Assembly: GCA_902491395.1 (NCBI GenBank)
Contig: CABUHO010000007.1
Location: forward strand, 23,131-87,130
Source: an uncultured Collinsella sp.
GTDB lineage: Bacteria; Actinomycetota; Coriobacteriia; Coriobacteriales; Coriobacteriaceae
Reading direction: 5' to 3'
Length of the DNA stretch: 64,000 nucleotides
Shown here: piece by piece, positions 40,984 through 48,995 of the stretch
How the letters are laid out: the number at the start of each line of letters is the position of its first letter
Position numbering within the stretch: the first letter of the stretch is position 1
Made by a program: the position numbers and the translations under genes
The notes under the pieces: generated by a model
Database searches by the model: none
What the model was told of the DNA's origin: nothing
Seen by the model: the letters and a program-made list of their open reading frames with translations, nothing else

Positions 40984-41596
40984 TGTCGGTCAGGTTGTCG
41001 ATGACGACGTCAGCGGCGGACTGATCCAGGTTGACGCCCTCGTGCGGACGCAGCGCCAGGACGCGGGCGCCGGAACGCTTGCCAGCCTCGATGCCCAAAG
41101 GCGAATCCTCGATAACCAGGCACTCGGCAGGCTCCACACCCAGCGCTTTCATGGCACGCAGGTAGATCTCAGGGTCAGGCTTAAACGCGCTGCACTCGTG
41201 ACCGCTGATGGTGTAATCCAGCACGTCGGCGATACCGGCAATCTCAACCAGCTCGTCAATGAGCTCGCGATAGGACGAGCTTGCGATGGCACACTTCACG
41301 CCGCGCTCGTGCAGCTCGCGCATCACTGGCTCCGTCTGCTCGTTGAGTAGCTCGGCATACGGAACAGGGTGGTCCGGGCTGTAGACCTGCTTGTACTCCA
41401 CGCGCAGGCGCTCGCGCAGCTCAATATCGTCGGGCACCAGCGCCTCCCAAATGGCGGGCTCGTTAGACCCCGAAAGATCGGGGATCTCGTCAAAATGGAA
41501 CCCCTTCTCTTCCATAAACGCCACGCGACGACGGTTGTAGAACCACTCGGTATCGACCAGCACGCCGTCCATGTCAAACAGCACCGCCTTGATCAT
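40967..41596 (-). CDS. HAD family phosphatase / beta-phosphoglucomutase-like
   Basis: 209 aa. HAD motifs: DMDGVLVDTE (I, nucleophile Asp8 and acid Asp10), SSS (II, about 107), the Lys before PDPEIY (III) and EDSPLGIEAG (IV). Subclass I cap (residues 17-80). Probably dephosphorylates or isomerises a sugar phosphate made by the neighbouring PTS-SIS operon. The ATG at 41596 has GGAG eight bases upstream; an ATG two codons earlier is too close to it. The gene is flanked by inverted copies of the CCTGTCCC repeat, and its stop codon lies in one of them. Confidence 0.85.
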   Translation of the reverse strand: MIKAVLFDMDGVLVDTEWFYNRRRVAFMEEKGFHFDEIPDLSGSNEPAIWEALVPDDIELRERLRVEYKQVYSPDHPVPYAELLNEQTEPVMRELHERGVKCAIASSSYRELIDELVEIAGIADVLDYTISGHECSAFKPDPEIYLRAMKALGVEPAECLVIEDSPLGIEAGKRSGARVLALRPHEGVNLDQSAADVVIDNLTDILPAI

Positions 41597-41610
41597 ACGC
41601 ATCTCCTTCC

Positions 41611-41645
41611 ACCTGCCAAAAAGGGACAGGTTTATTTTGGTAGGG
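41611..41645. repeat. CCTGTCCC-core palindromic repeat, copy C (inverted)
   Basis: CCTGCCAAAAAGGGACAGG then TTTATTTTGGTAGG, opposite in orientation to copy B. It forms the leader of the HAD gene just upstream of its ribosome site. Confidence 0.8.
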
Positions 41646-41689
41646 TTTTCTGGGGTTTTGCGGCGCGACGGGCACGCCCTTCCCAAAGC

Positions 41690-41722
41690 AAAAAAGGGAT
41701 GGGGCGCAAACCCCATCCCCTC
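41690..41722 (-). terminator. Terminator after SIS2
   Basis: GGGATGGGG/CCCCATCCC stem with loop TTTGCG and T6 on the minus strand. Transcription of the HAD gene may therefore be only partly from the PTS promoter. Confidence 0.85.
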
Positions 41723-41755
41723 TCAATCAATCCGTAAGGTCTACTTACTTTGTGA

Positions 41756-42739
41756 TTAGTAGGAAAGCTTCCACATGTAGCGACGCATGGTCAGCGGGTG
41801 CTGACGGGCCTCAGCGATCTGGTTGCCGTACTCACGCATAACGGCGAGGTGCAGCAGCGGGTTGAAGTAGGTGATGACGCTCGCGGGCACGGCGTCAGCC
41901 AGGCCGTAGTCCTTGGAGTCGATCAGAGCGACCTTGGCACCCATGCGCTCAAGGAAGGTGAGGGCGCGGGCGTCCATCGGACGGGTAGCACCATCGGACA
42001 TGAAGAAGACGTAGGGCTTACCCTCGGTAGAAACCTCGAACGGGCCGTGGAAGTACTCGCCGGTGTTGTAGGCGGCGGCGTCGATCCACTGCATCTCGGT
42101 GAAGAGGAAGGCGGCGTGAGAATAAGCCATCTTCTCGGAAGCACCGGAAGCCATGAAGTAGATCATCTCGTCGTCCTTGAAGTCCTCAGCGAACTTCTTG
42201 GCGAGCTTCTTGCAGGACTGAGCAGCGTTCTCGCACAGGTCGAAGACGTTGGTGAGGCCGGTGATCATGTCGTCGTACTTGTCATAACCCTCGGTCTGCT
42301 GAAGGATCTCGAGAGCAAGAGCGATGGCGTAGCCAGGCTTCTCGGCCTTGGCGGCAAAGTTGGCATGGAAGCCGTGGACGATGACGTGGTCGGCGTCGAC
42401 GGTCAGAGCGGAGCCAGCCTTGTTGGTGAGGGAGACGACCGGGCAGTTGTGCTTCTTGGCGGTCTTGTTGGCCTCGACGGTCTCGGGCGTGGAGCCACCG
42501 AGGGAGCAGGTGATCACGAAGGTGTGCTCGTTGACCCAGGAAGGCGTGTCGTAGTTGAACTCGTTAGCGGTGAAGATCTGAACGTTCAGCTTGTCCGTGT
42601 TGTTGGCCAGGAAGTACTTGGCGGGGTACAGGTCGGACATGGAAGCACCGCAGCCGACGAAAGCGACGCTGTGGATCTCGTGGTTGGACAGGACGTCAGC
42701 GACGATCTGCTTAGGGAGGTTAAGGTCGATCTCGTACAT
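41756..42739 (-). CDS. SIS-domain sugar-phosphate deglycase/isomerase, paralog 2 (PTS-linked)
   Basis: 327 aa, two SIS domains. The phosphosugar loop CSLGGSTPET, NTGEYFHGPFE (about 230) and the C-terminal RRYMWKLSY match the other two paralogs. It follows the PTS IID gene, so it should act on the phosphosugar delivered by that PTS. The arrangement PTS plus FrlB-like SIS enzyme resembles the gfr operon for fructoselysine/glucoselysine; another amino-sugar phosphate is possible. ATG 42739 has AAGGA about ten bases upstream; an ATG three codons earlier abuts it. Confidence 0.87.
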   Translation of the reverse strand: MYEIDLNLPKQIVADVLSNHEIHSVAFVGCGASMSDLYPAKYFLANNTDKLNVQIFTANEFNYDTPSWVNEHTFVITCSLGGSTPETVEANKTAKKHNCPVVSLTNKAGSALTVDADHVIVHGFHANFAAKAEKPGYAIALALEILQQTEGYDKYDDMITGLTNVFDLCENAAQSCKKLAKKFAEDFKDDEMIYFMASGASEKMAYSHAAFLFTEMQWIDAAAYNTGEYFHGPFEVSTEGKPYVFFMSDGATRPMDARALTFLERMGAKVALIDSKDYGLADAVPASVITYFNPLLHLAVMREYGNQIAEARQHPLTMRRYMWKLSY

Positions 42740-42837
42740 CTGACACATTCCTTTCGATTTTTTGCGGCGCCACATTGCCGGACGCACACAGGGTTACCGT
42801 AATTTGGACCGAGTCGCCGGCCCGTTGAGGATGCGAC

Positions 42838-42904
42838 AAAGGGACTGTCCCTTTGACACATTTGGGGATGGAAGCCTGCCTGGGGTATGGGATGCCAGGC
42901 AGGC
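42838..42904. promoter_or_regulatory. Intercistronic hairpins between IID and SIS2
   Basis: A 17-bp palindrome AAAGGGACTGTCCCTTT (42838-42854) and a perfect 10-bp hairpin GCCTGCCTGG/CCAGGCAGGC (42874-42883, 42895-42904). They could lower SIS2 expression relative to the PTS genes or stabilise the upstream mRNA. The first is another GGGAC-core repeat. Confidence 0.55.
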
Positions 42905-42938
42905 CCCCGGGGGAAAGCGGTTAGACGCTTGGTCGCGA

Positions 42939-43772
42939 CTAGGCCAGGATGCCGGCCGCGGAGAGGGCGATGCCGCCCACGATGGCGATCACGAGAAGCC
43001 AACCGGTGTTGACGTTCTTCTTGATGAGCCAGTACATAAGGCCGGTGAGGCCAAGGGAGATCATCTGGGGCATCATGCCGTCCAAGATGTCCTGGATCAC
43101 GACGGTGCCGTCAGCGAACTGCAGCGGGGTGGTGGCGCCGATCAGCGTAGCGATCATGCCGCCCACGGACATAAGACCCACGATGCCGCAGACATACATG
43201 AGCTTCTCCATGAGGTCGCCGCCCTGAAGCTTGCTCAGGTACTCGTGGCCGCCCTGATAGCCCATCTTGGCTGCGAACCAAGTGATCAGCACGGAGGGGA
43301 CGATGGAGATGAGCATGGCCAGGATCGGGCCCATGATGGAGCCCTGCTGAGCCAGCTGAACGCCCAGGCCAAAGGCGATAACGCGGATGGTGCCCTGGAA
43401 GAAGGAGTCACCAATACCGGAAAGCGGACCCATGAGGGAGGTCTTGACCGCGTTGATCGAATCGGGATCGAAGTTCTCGGGATCCTTGGCGTACTCCTCC
43501 TCCATGGAGGCGGAGAGGCCCAGGATGAAAGCGCTCGTCTGCGGGGTGCAGTTGTAGAACGCCATGTGACGGTGGTAAGCCTCTTTCTTAGCAGCGAGCT
43601 GCTTGGGGTCGGACTCGTCCGGATAGAGGCGATCGAGCGTGGGAACCATGCCGTAGAGGAAGCCCATGTTCATCTGACGCTCGTAGTTCCAAGAGGCCTG
43701 GATGGCCCAGGAGCGCCAGAAGAACTGGCTGACCTTCTTGTTCAGGGACACGTCCTTGGTTGCGGTTGCCAT
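42939..43772 (-). CDS. PTS mannose/fructose/sorbose-family transporter subunit IID
   Basis: 277 aa. Membrane component paired with IIC. It shows the family N-terminus (FFWRSWAIQASWNYERQMNMGF), MAFYNCTPQTSAFILG and MGPLSGIGDSFFQGT, plus C-terminal helices. AAGGAGG precedes ATG 43772; the in-frame opening upstream lies inside IIC and is not used. The start is 14 nt from the IIC stop region, so translation is coupled. Confidence 0.93.
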   Translation of the reverse strand: MATATKDVSLNKKVSQFFWRSWAIQASWNYERQMNMGFLYGMVPTLDRLYPDESDPKQLAAKKEAYHRHMAFYNCTPQTSAFILGLSASMEEEYAKDPENFDPDSINAVKTSLMGPLSGIGDSFFQGTIRVIAFGLGVQLAQQGSIMGPILAMLISIVPSVLITWFAAKMGYQGGHEYLSKLQGGDLMEKLMYVCGIVGLMSVGGMIATLIGATTPLQFADGTVVIQDILDGMMPQMISLGLTGLMYWLIKKNVNTGWLLVIAIVGGIALSAAGILA

Positions 43773-43785
43773 AGTGTGTTCCTCC

Positions 43786-44580
43786 TTAGTCTTCGTCGTC
43801 TTCGAGCGGATCGTAGTCGGAATCGACACCGGCGGCTGCATGGGAACCGTTGAACTTGAAGCCCATGAAGACGACAGCCAGGCACACACCGATCAGAGCG
43901 ACCGCGATGACGGACAGGTTGAGGTAAGCGGCGAGCAGGAAGCCGATGAACAGGAACGGAGTCATACCCTTCTTGATCATCATGGTGAGCAGCAGGGCCA
44001 AGCCGTAGGCGGTCATGATCTTGGTCGAAACGTTAAGACCAGTGGACAGCCACTCGGGAACCATGTTGACGATGGCCTGAACCAAGTCGGTGCCAACAAA
44101 GACGGCGAGGAAGATCGGCAGGAAGTACATGACGGCGTACAGACCGGAGCCAGCGCAGATGTGCATACGGTAGGCGGTCTTGAACTTTCCGTTATCGATC
44201 GCACTATCTGCCACATGGGTGAGGGCGGCGATGATGGAGCGGAACACGATGCCGAGGAGCTGACCCAGGACGGCGACCGGGATGGCGATCGTCATGGCGG
44301 TCTCGGCGGAAGCATCGGTCAGGCACGCAAAGGCAGCGGCCACGATGCCGCCCAGGACCATATCGGGCGGAACGGCGGCGCCGACCTGCACCAGGCCCAT
44401 GGACACGAGCTCGACGGCGGCACCGACGGCAAGGCCGGTGGGCACATCGCCCAGCAGCAGACCGACGAGCGTAGCGCCAACGAGGGGCTGCTCGAAGTTA
44501 AGACGACCGAGCAGGCGGGAGTCCCACATGCAGAACACGCCGACGAGGCCGACGAGCACCGCACTGATGAACGTATTCAT
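43786..44580 (-). CDS. PTS mannose/fructose/sorbose-family transporter subunit IIC
   Basis: 264 aa, about six or seven membrane segments, with GDVPTGLAVGAAVELVSMG and VPPDMVLGGI typical of the family. It forms the sugar channel with IID. AAAGGAG lies eight bases before the ATG. The acidic C-terminal tail (DSDYDPLEDDED) is unusual but cytosolic. Confidence 0.93.
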   Translation of the reverse strand: MNTFISAVLVGLVGVFCMWDSRLLGRLNFEQPLVGATLVGLLLGDVPTGLAVGAAVELVSMGLVQVGAAVPPDMVLGGIVAAAFACLTDASAETAMTIAIPVAVLGQLLGIVFRSIIAALTHVADSAIDNGKFKTAYRMHICAGSGLYAVMYFLPIFLAVFVGTDLVQAIVNMVPEWLSTGLNVSTKIMTAYGLALLLTMMIKKGMTPFLFIGFLLAAYLNLSVIAVALIGVCLAVVFMGFKFNGSHAAAGVDSDYDPLEDDED

Positions 44581-44616
44581 ACCCTTCTCCTTTCAGTCAG
44601 GCAAAAGCCTGGTTGA

Positions 44617-45540
44617 TTACAGCTTGGCGTCGATGTCGACGCTCTGATACGTAGGGGTCTGCTGGACGTAGAGCTTGATGCCCATGTCGAGCAGCTGGTT
44701 GACGTCGGCCTTCTGGGTGGCGTCGAGGAAGACGGAGCTGTCCTTGCCGCCGACCTGATCGGCACCGTCGTGGTTGGCGGTGGCGCCCAGGTTGATGGCG
44801 TCCAGCTTGTAGCCCTGGCAGAACTGCAGCATCTCGGCCGTGTTACCAAAGACGAACATGACGCGCTCGCCGAGGGTGTTGAGCTTGTCCATCTTGGCGA
44901 GGGCACGCTCGACGGTGAAGACGTTCAGGCGCACGCCCTGAGGCTTGGCCAGCTTAAGAGCGCCCTTCTTGATGTCATCGTTGGCGGCAGCGTTGTCGAC
45001 GACGATGATGCGCTCGGCCTGAACCTTGGTGGTCCAGGTAAAGACGACCTGGCCATGCAGCAGACGGTAGTCAAGACGTGCGAGGACGATCTTGGCGGGA
45101 CCGGAGCTGTGACGGGACGCCTTGGCCTTCTTGGCGGGAGCCGCGGCGACCTCGACCGGTGCGTTGGGGTTGGTCAGACCGGTGCGAGCCTCGTTGATGA
45201 GGGCCGCGAGCTCGGCACCCTTGACGGGGGCGGGGCTCATAGCGAGCGTCAGCGCCAGCGGAATGTTGAAACCGCTGACAACCGTGAACTTCGTGCCGTT
45301 CTTGGAAAGCTCGACCATGCTGTTGTTGACCGAGCTGCCGAGCATATCGGTCAACACATAGACGGTGTCGTCCGCGTTGAACGTGGCGATCATGGCGTCC
45401 ACCTTATTGGTGATGGGCTCCTTGTCATCACGAGCAAGCGACACGACGTGGACGTTCGACACGTCGCCGAGAACCATCTCGAGCGTGTCTTTGGCGCCTG
45501 CAGCCAGGCCGCCATGAGATGCGAGAATGATCTGATTCAT
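44617..45540 (-). CDS. PTS mannose-family fused IIA-IIB component
   Basis: 307 aa. The IIA domain (1 to about 130) carries the HPr-phosphorylated His9 in ILASHGG. A Pro/Ala/Lys linker (about 128-146) leads to the IIB domain (about 148-307) with its phospho-His162 in RLDYRLLHGQV. Fusion as in E. coli ManX. First gene of the IIAB-IIC-IID-SIS2 operon. AGGAGG precedes the ATG. The upstream gap holds a regulator-2-type operator. Confidence 0.94.
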   Translation of the reverse strand: MNQIILASHGGLAAGAKDTLEMVLGDVSNVHVVSLARDDKEPITNKVDAMIATFNADDTVYVLTDMLGSSVNNSMVELSKNGTKFTVVSGFNIPLALTLAMSPAPVKGAELAALINEARTGLTNPNAPVEVAAAPAKKAKASRHSSGPAKIVLARLDYRLLHGQVVFTWTTKVQAERIIVVDNAAANDDIKKGALKLAKPQGVRLNVFTVERALAKMDKLNTLGERVMFVFGNTAEMLQFCQGYKLDAINLGATANHDGADQVGGKDSSVFLDATQKADVNQLLDMGIKLYVQQTPTYQSVDIDAKL

Positions 45541-45568
45541 CTTGCCTCCTCCTTTTCGTTATGGTCAT

Positions 45569-45586
45569 TATAACGTCTTATACGTT
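45569..45586. promoter_or_regulatory. Candidate regulator-2 operator upstream of the PTS operon
   Basis: TATAACGTCTTATACGTT; its first 11 bases equal those at 39691-39701 before gntR2. Located 29 bp upstream of the IIAB start, where it would block transcription. Confidence 0.6.
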
Positions 45587-45723
45587 GCTTATATTGCTAA
45601 TTAGTATAAAGACCGCTCGCGGGTGAAAATCGACCGTTGACGGGTTTAACGTACTTGAAACGTTGGAGCCGAGCAGGCCGGCGCTGGCTGGATAACCCCA
45701 GGTCAACCGCCGCGCGCAATCCC

Positions 45724-46806
45724 CTATCGCACGAAGTACCAGGGGCTTTCCTGAACGGTGGGCTCCAGCGCAATGCCCGTGCGCTCGCGGAACAGATCCA
45801 TGTCCTGCGATTTCTCCGTCCACCACGCGTTGGGCTTAAAGGTCATGCTCTCGACAATACGTTTGACAATGGCGCTGTTGCGCAACTTGGAGAAGTCGGT
45901 GTTCATGATCAGGATGGACATGAGCACCAGCACAATGCCCAGGACTTTGATCGCGCCGGCGGACTCGGCGTAGACACCAATGCCGACCAGAACGGTCGCC
46001 ACGGTTTCGAACGAAGCCACGACCGGCACCTTCGACGTCTCAAGATCCATCGAAAGGCCCTGCATATAGAAGATGTACGCAAGAGCCGTCGGAATAAAGC
46101 CAAAGCCCGCGAACAGCAGAATGAGCTGCGGGGACATTGCCGCGGCTACATCGGACCACGGAGCCGAAAGCACTGCCATAAAGCATCCGCCAAAGACAAA
46201 GCCCCAAAACGTCACCGCCAGCGGATGCAGCGTCTTGGTGGCCATGCGGCTAAACACCGCCAGCAGCGCACCGCAAAGTCCGGCGATCACACCCGACGCG
46301 ACGCCCCAAGTCGAGAAATGGAAACCGGACAGGTCGCCGCTCGTCACCGCGAGCACGCAACCCACAATGTTAAAGATGATGGCGACGAGCTTATTGGGGG
46401 TCACGCCCTCGCGATAAAGCACGCGGCCGAGCATGACGCCAAACACCGGCGAGGTATAGAGCAGCACCGAGGCCGTGGACATGCCCACCTCGCCCATGCA
46501 CTCGTAATAGCAGGTGTTGGCGACGGCTAAACCGACTATACCGACAAGCGCGCAGGGAACAAGCTCTTTAGGACTTGCCTTGAACAGAGCCAGGGGACCC
46601 GAGACTTTTCCCTCACGAGCACCTCCCTGGCAACCCATAAATGCCAAGACCGGAGCCATTAAGACGGCACCCGACAACAGGCGAAAGGCCGCCATGCTCT
46701 GAGACGAAACACCCATGGCCGAGATGCCGTTTACAAAGATTCCGATGCTGCCCCACATAAGCGCGGCAATCAGCACCAGCACATAGCCCAGATTGCTTTT
46801 CTTCAA
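45724..46806 (-). CDS. EamA/DMT-superfamily transporter with C-terminal extension
   Basis: About 360 aa. Ten hydrophobic helices in two EamA repeats (about 5-150 and 160-300), followed by a polar tail of about 55 residues. Two starts are possible: ATG 46842, which overlaps operator-like sequence and lacks a ribosome site, and a TTG at 46806 with GAGGGGG five bases before it; I prefer the second. Operator resemblance to regulator-2 sites suggests it belongs to the PTS module, perhaps exporting a by-product. Substrate unknown. Confidence 0.82.
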   Translation of the reverse strand: MKKSNLGYVLVLIAALMWGSIGIFVNGISAMGVSSQSMAAFRLLSGAVLMAPVLAFMGCQGGAREGKVSGPLALFKASPKELVPCALVGIVGLAVANTCYYECMGEVGMSTASVLLYTSPVFGVMLGRVLYREGVTPNKLVAIIFNIVGCVLAVTSGDLSGFHFSTWGVASGVIAGLCGALLAVFSRMATKTLHPLAVTFWGFVFGGCFMAVLSAPWSDVAAAMSPQLILLFAGFGFIPTALAYIFYMQGLSMDLETSKVPVVASFETVATVLVGIGVYAESAGAIKVLGIVLVLMSILIMNTDFSKLRNSAIVKRIVESMTFKPNAWWTEKSQDMDLFRERTGIALEPTVQESPWYFVR

Positions 46807-46845
46807 CGCAGCCCCCTCGATATTGTTTCCAATATGTTTCATACT

Positions 46846-46864
46846 ACGTTATAGTCGTTATATA
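46846..46864. promoter_or_regulatory. Operator-like sites upstream of the DMT gene
   Basis: On the minus strand two tandem TATAACG words spaced 10 bp apart (TATAACGACTATAACGT), matching the first half of the regulator-2 sites. Confidence 0.5.
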
Positions 46865-46936
46865 CATTTTTCAAGACACAAATCGGTGAGCGGAAAAGTA
46901 ATCCGTTTTCCTCCGTCCCCAGCGGATTACTTGGCG

Positions 46937-47001
46937 GTTGCGGTGAAATGGTTCCTAAATAGAGGCTTCAAGCCCCCAAATAGGAACTATTCCACCGCAA
47001 C
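46937..47001. repeat. 65-bp imperfect palindrome
   Basis: Arms of about 32 nt beginning GTTGCGGTG and ending CACCGCAAC, with several mismatches and a TTC centre. It lies 3' of the third SIS gene. Another palindromic element family; no T run. Confidence 0.65.
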
Positions 47002-47037
47002 TTATGAGGACATCGAGCTGTTAGGCCGCTCTATCCC

Positions 47038-48030
47038 TTAATAGTCCAGCTTCCACATGTAGCGGCGCGTCATGTAGTCCTTGTGGGTGACGGCAGAGAG
47101 CGCGCGCATGTACACGTTGTTGAGAATCGGCGCAAAGATCAGGTGGTTGAAGTATTCGCTCACGCTGTCCTTGATGTCGTTGAGGCCGAGCTCCTTGGCG
47201 TCGAGCTGATAGACGCGCTCGCCACCGTACTGGTTGACGAAGCGGATGCCGCGCTCGTCGTTGCAGCGGCTGCGGCCAACGCTGATGAGCTGGAACAGCG
47301 AGGTGCGCTTGTCCAGGATCTCGAAAGGACCATGGAAGAAGTCGCAAGTGTTGATGGTACAGGAGTCGATCTGCAGCATCTCCTGCACGTTGCAGATGCT
47401 AAAGACGTAGGCGGCACCAAAGAGCGGACCCTGAGCCATCACGTTGATGCAGGGCTTGTCGGCGTTCTGCTCGGCCCACTTGGCAGCGAGCGGACGGGTG
47501 TACTCGAAGGCCTTGCGATAGATGGGATCAATCAGGTCGAAGGCGGCCATGGCGGTCTCGTACTCAGCATAGCCCTCGGTCTGCTGCGTGAGCTCCATGG
47601 CAATCATGGTCACGACGGCGGAGTTGGTGCGGCCCATGCAAGACTCGTCGATGGCAAGGCTGTCGTACTGGATCTTGTAGTCGCAGACCTCGGTGAGGCC
47701 GGACTCGTCAACATAGATGGCGATGGTGCTGGCGCCGTGGTCCTTGGCGACCTGGGCGGCGACGATGGTCTCCTTGGTGCCGCGCATGGACACGACGACG
47801 GCCAGGGTGTTCTCGTTGACGTAGGCCGGGGTGGCGTGCACGAACTCGTTGCTGGTGTAGCTGGAGCTCACGACCTGCGTGGCCTCGTGCTCCATAAAGT
47901 ACTGGGCAGGATAGTTGCCGCCGTTGGATCCGCCGGCGCCGATCCACACGACGCGCTTGATGCCGCCCTTGTCTGCCTTGTCAGCCAAAACCTGGGAAAC
48001 GACGTCCTTAACCTGTTCCTGAGTAGTCAT
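47038..48030 (-). CDS. SIS-domain sugar-phosphate deglycase/isomerase, paralog 3
   Basis: 330 aa, two SIS domains. VSMRGTKETI replaces the usual Ser-x-Ser-Gly-x-Thr phosphosugar loop, so the ligand may differ from the paralogs (SHSGNTQE, CSLGGSTPE). NTCDFFHGPFE and the C-terminal RRYMWKLDY keep the family pattern. AAAGG is upstream of the ATG. Divergent from gntR3, with a shared operator word on both sides of the gap. Confidence 0.85.
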   Translation of the reverse strand: MTTQEQVKDVVSQVLADKADKGGIKRVVWIGAGGSNGGNYPAQYFMEHEATQVVSSSYTSNEFVHATPAYVNENTLAVVVSMRGTKETIVAAQVAKDHGASTIAIYVDESGLTEVCDYKIQYDSLAIDESCMGRTNSAVVTMIAMELTQQTEGYAEYETAMAAFDLIDPIYRKAFEYTRPLAAKWAEQNADKPCINVMAQGPLFGAAYVFSICNVQEMLQIDSCTINTCDFFHGPFEILDKRTSLFQLISVGRSRCNDERGIRFVNQYGGERVYQLDAKELGLNDIKDSVSEYFNHLIFAPILNNVYMRALSAVTHKDYMTRRYMWKLDY

Positions 48031-48068
48031 CGTGCATCAGCCTTTCTTCTCGTTTGATGCTGTCGATG

Positions 48069-48227
48069 GCATACAAGTTACATACATGTTTTAGCGATGT
48101 CGACTAGTTGTATGCTATATTTGTCTTAGAAATTTTGCTGATGCGGTTTTCGATAACTCGTTACCAGCAGTTTTATTGTTGTATTGGATACATGCTTGAT
48201 TATACAAGCATACAAGTTAGATACAGG
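48069..48227. promoter_or_regulatory. Regulator-3 operator set in the SIS3/gntR3 divergent gap
   Basis: GCATACAAGTTACATACATG (48069-48088), an inverted AGTTGTATGC (48106-48115) and GCATACAAGTTAGATACAGG (48208-48227). The last lies just before the gntR3 start codon and the first just before SIS3. A promoter for gntR3 is readable as TTGTAT (48179-48184), 16 bp, TATACA (48201-48206). Confidence 0.7.
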
Positions 48228-48235
48228 TTGATCGC

Positions 48236-48958
48236 ATGAATGCCTCGTCTAAAAAGAAACTGGCCCAATACGAGCGCTTGGCGGGCATGCTGCGTGACCG
48301 CATCGCCTCCGGCACCTACGCGCGCGAGGACAAGCTGCCGTCCGAGATGGAACTCATGGACGAATCGGGGCTGTCGCGCAGCACCGTGCGCCATGCCCTT
48401 AAGGTGCTCGTTGATGAGGGTCTGGTGCGCACCGAGCGCGGGCGTGGCGCCTTTGTGGCCGACACGCCGGCGCTCCACGAGAACAACCTGGTGTTTTCGA
48501 GCTATACGGCGCAGGTCCAGGGTCAGGGCATGAAGCCCACCACGCGCACCGTGGACTCGGGCTTTGCCAAGGCGGCCGGCAGCATAGCCAAGTTCTTTGA
48601 CGCCGCCGTGGGCAGCAAGCTCGTCAAACTTGTCCGCCTGCGCTACCTGGACGATGCGCCGCTGTGTCTGGAGACCACCTATTTGCCGCCAAGCTTTGGG
48701 TCGCTCATCGATCGCGATATCAACGGTTCGCTCTACGCCACGCTGCGCCAGGAATTCCATCGCGCGCCGGCACAGGGGCACAAGACCTTTGAGGTGTGCT
48801 ATGCCTCGCAAAACGAGGCATTTTTGCTCAACGTTAAGCGCGGGCAGGCGCTGATCCTGATCACCGACTACGTCTACGACACCGACGGCCGCCCGCTCCA
48901 TGTCTCCAAGCGCATCCAGCGCACCGACCGCGCCAAATACACCGAGTCCATCGGCTAA
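48236..48958 (+). CDS. GntR family regulator with UTRA domain (regulator 3)
   Basis: 240 aa. Winged helix about 8-75 (QYERLAGMLRDRIASG, KLPSEMELMDESGLSRSTVRHAL) and UTRA about 95-238. Divergently transcribed from SIS3 and separated from it by operator words present at both promoters, so it probably represses both genes until a phosphosugar binds. Ribosome site modest (AGG 11 bases upstream). Confidence 0.9.
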   Translation: MNASSKKKLAQYERLAGMLRDRIASGTYAREDKLPSEMELMDESGLSRSTVRHALKVLVDEGLVRTERGRGAFVADTPALHENNLVFSSYTAQVQGQGMKPTTRTVDSGFAKAAGSIAKFFDAAVGSKLVKLVRLRYLDDAPLCLETTYLPPSFGSLIDRDINGSLYATLRQEFHRAPAQGHKTFEVCYASQNEAFLLNVKRGQALILITDYVYDTDGRPLHVSKRIQRTDRAKYTESIG

Positions 48959-48995
48959 CCCGCCAAAATAAACCTGTCCCTAAATGGTAGGTTTG
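48958..48995. repeat. CCTGTCCC-core palindromic repeat, copy D
   Basis: CCCGCCAAAATAAACCTGTC followed by CCTAAATGGTAGG, located between convergent gntR3 and GNAT genes. It encodes the last residues (Pro-Thr-Ile) and TAG of the GNAT gene, just as copy B does for the HAD gene. Confidence 0.85.
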
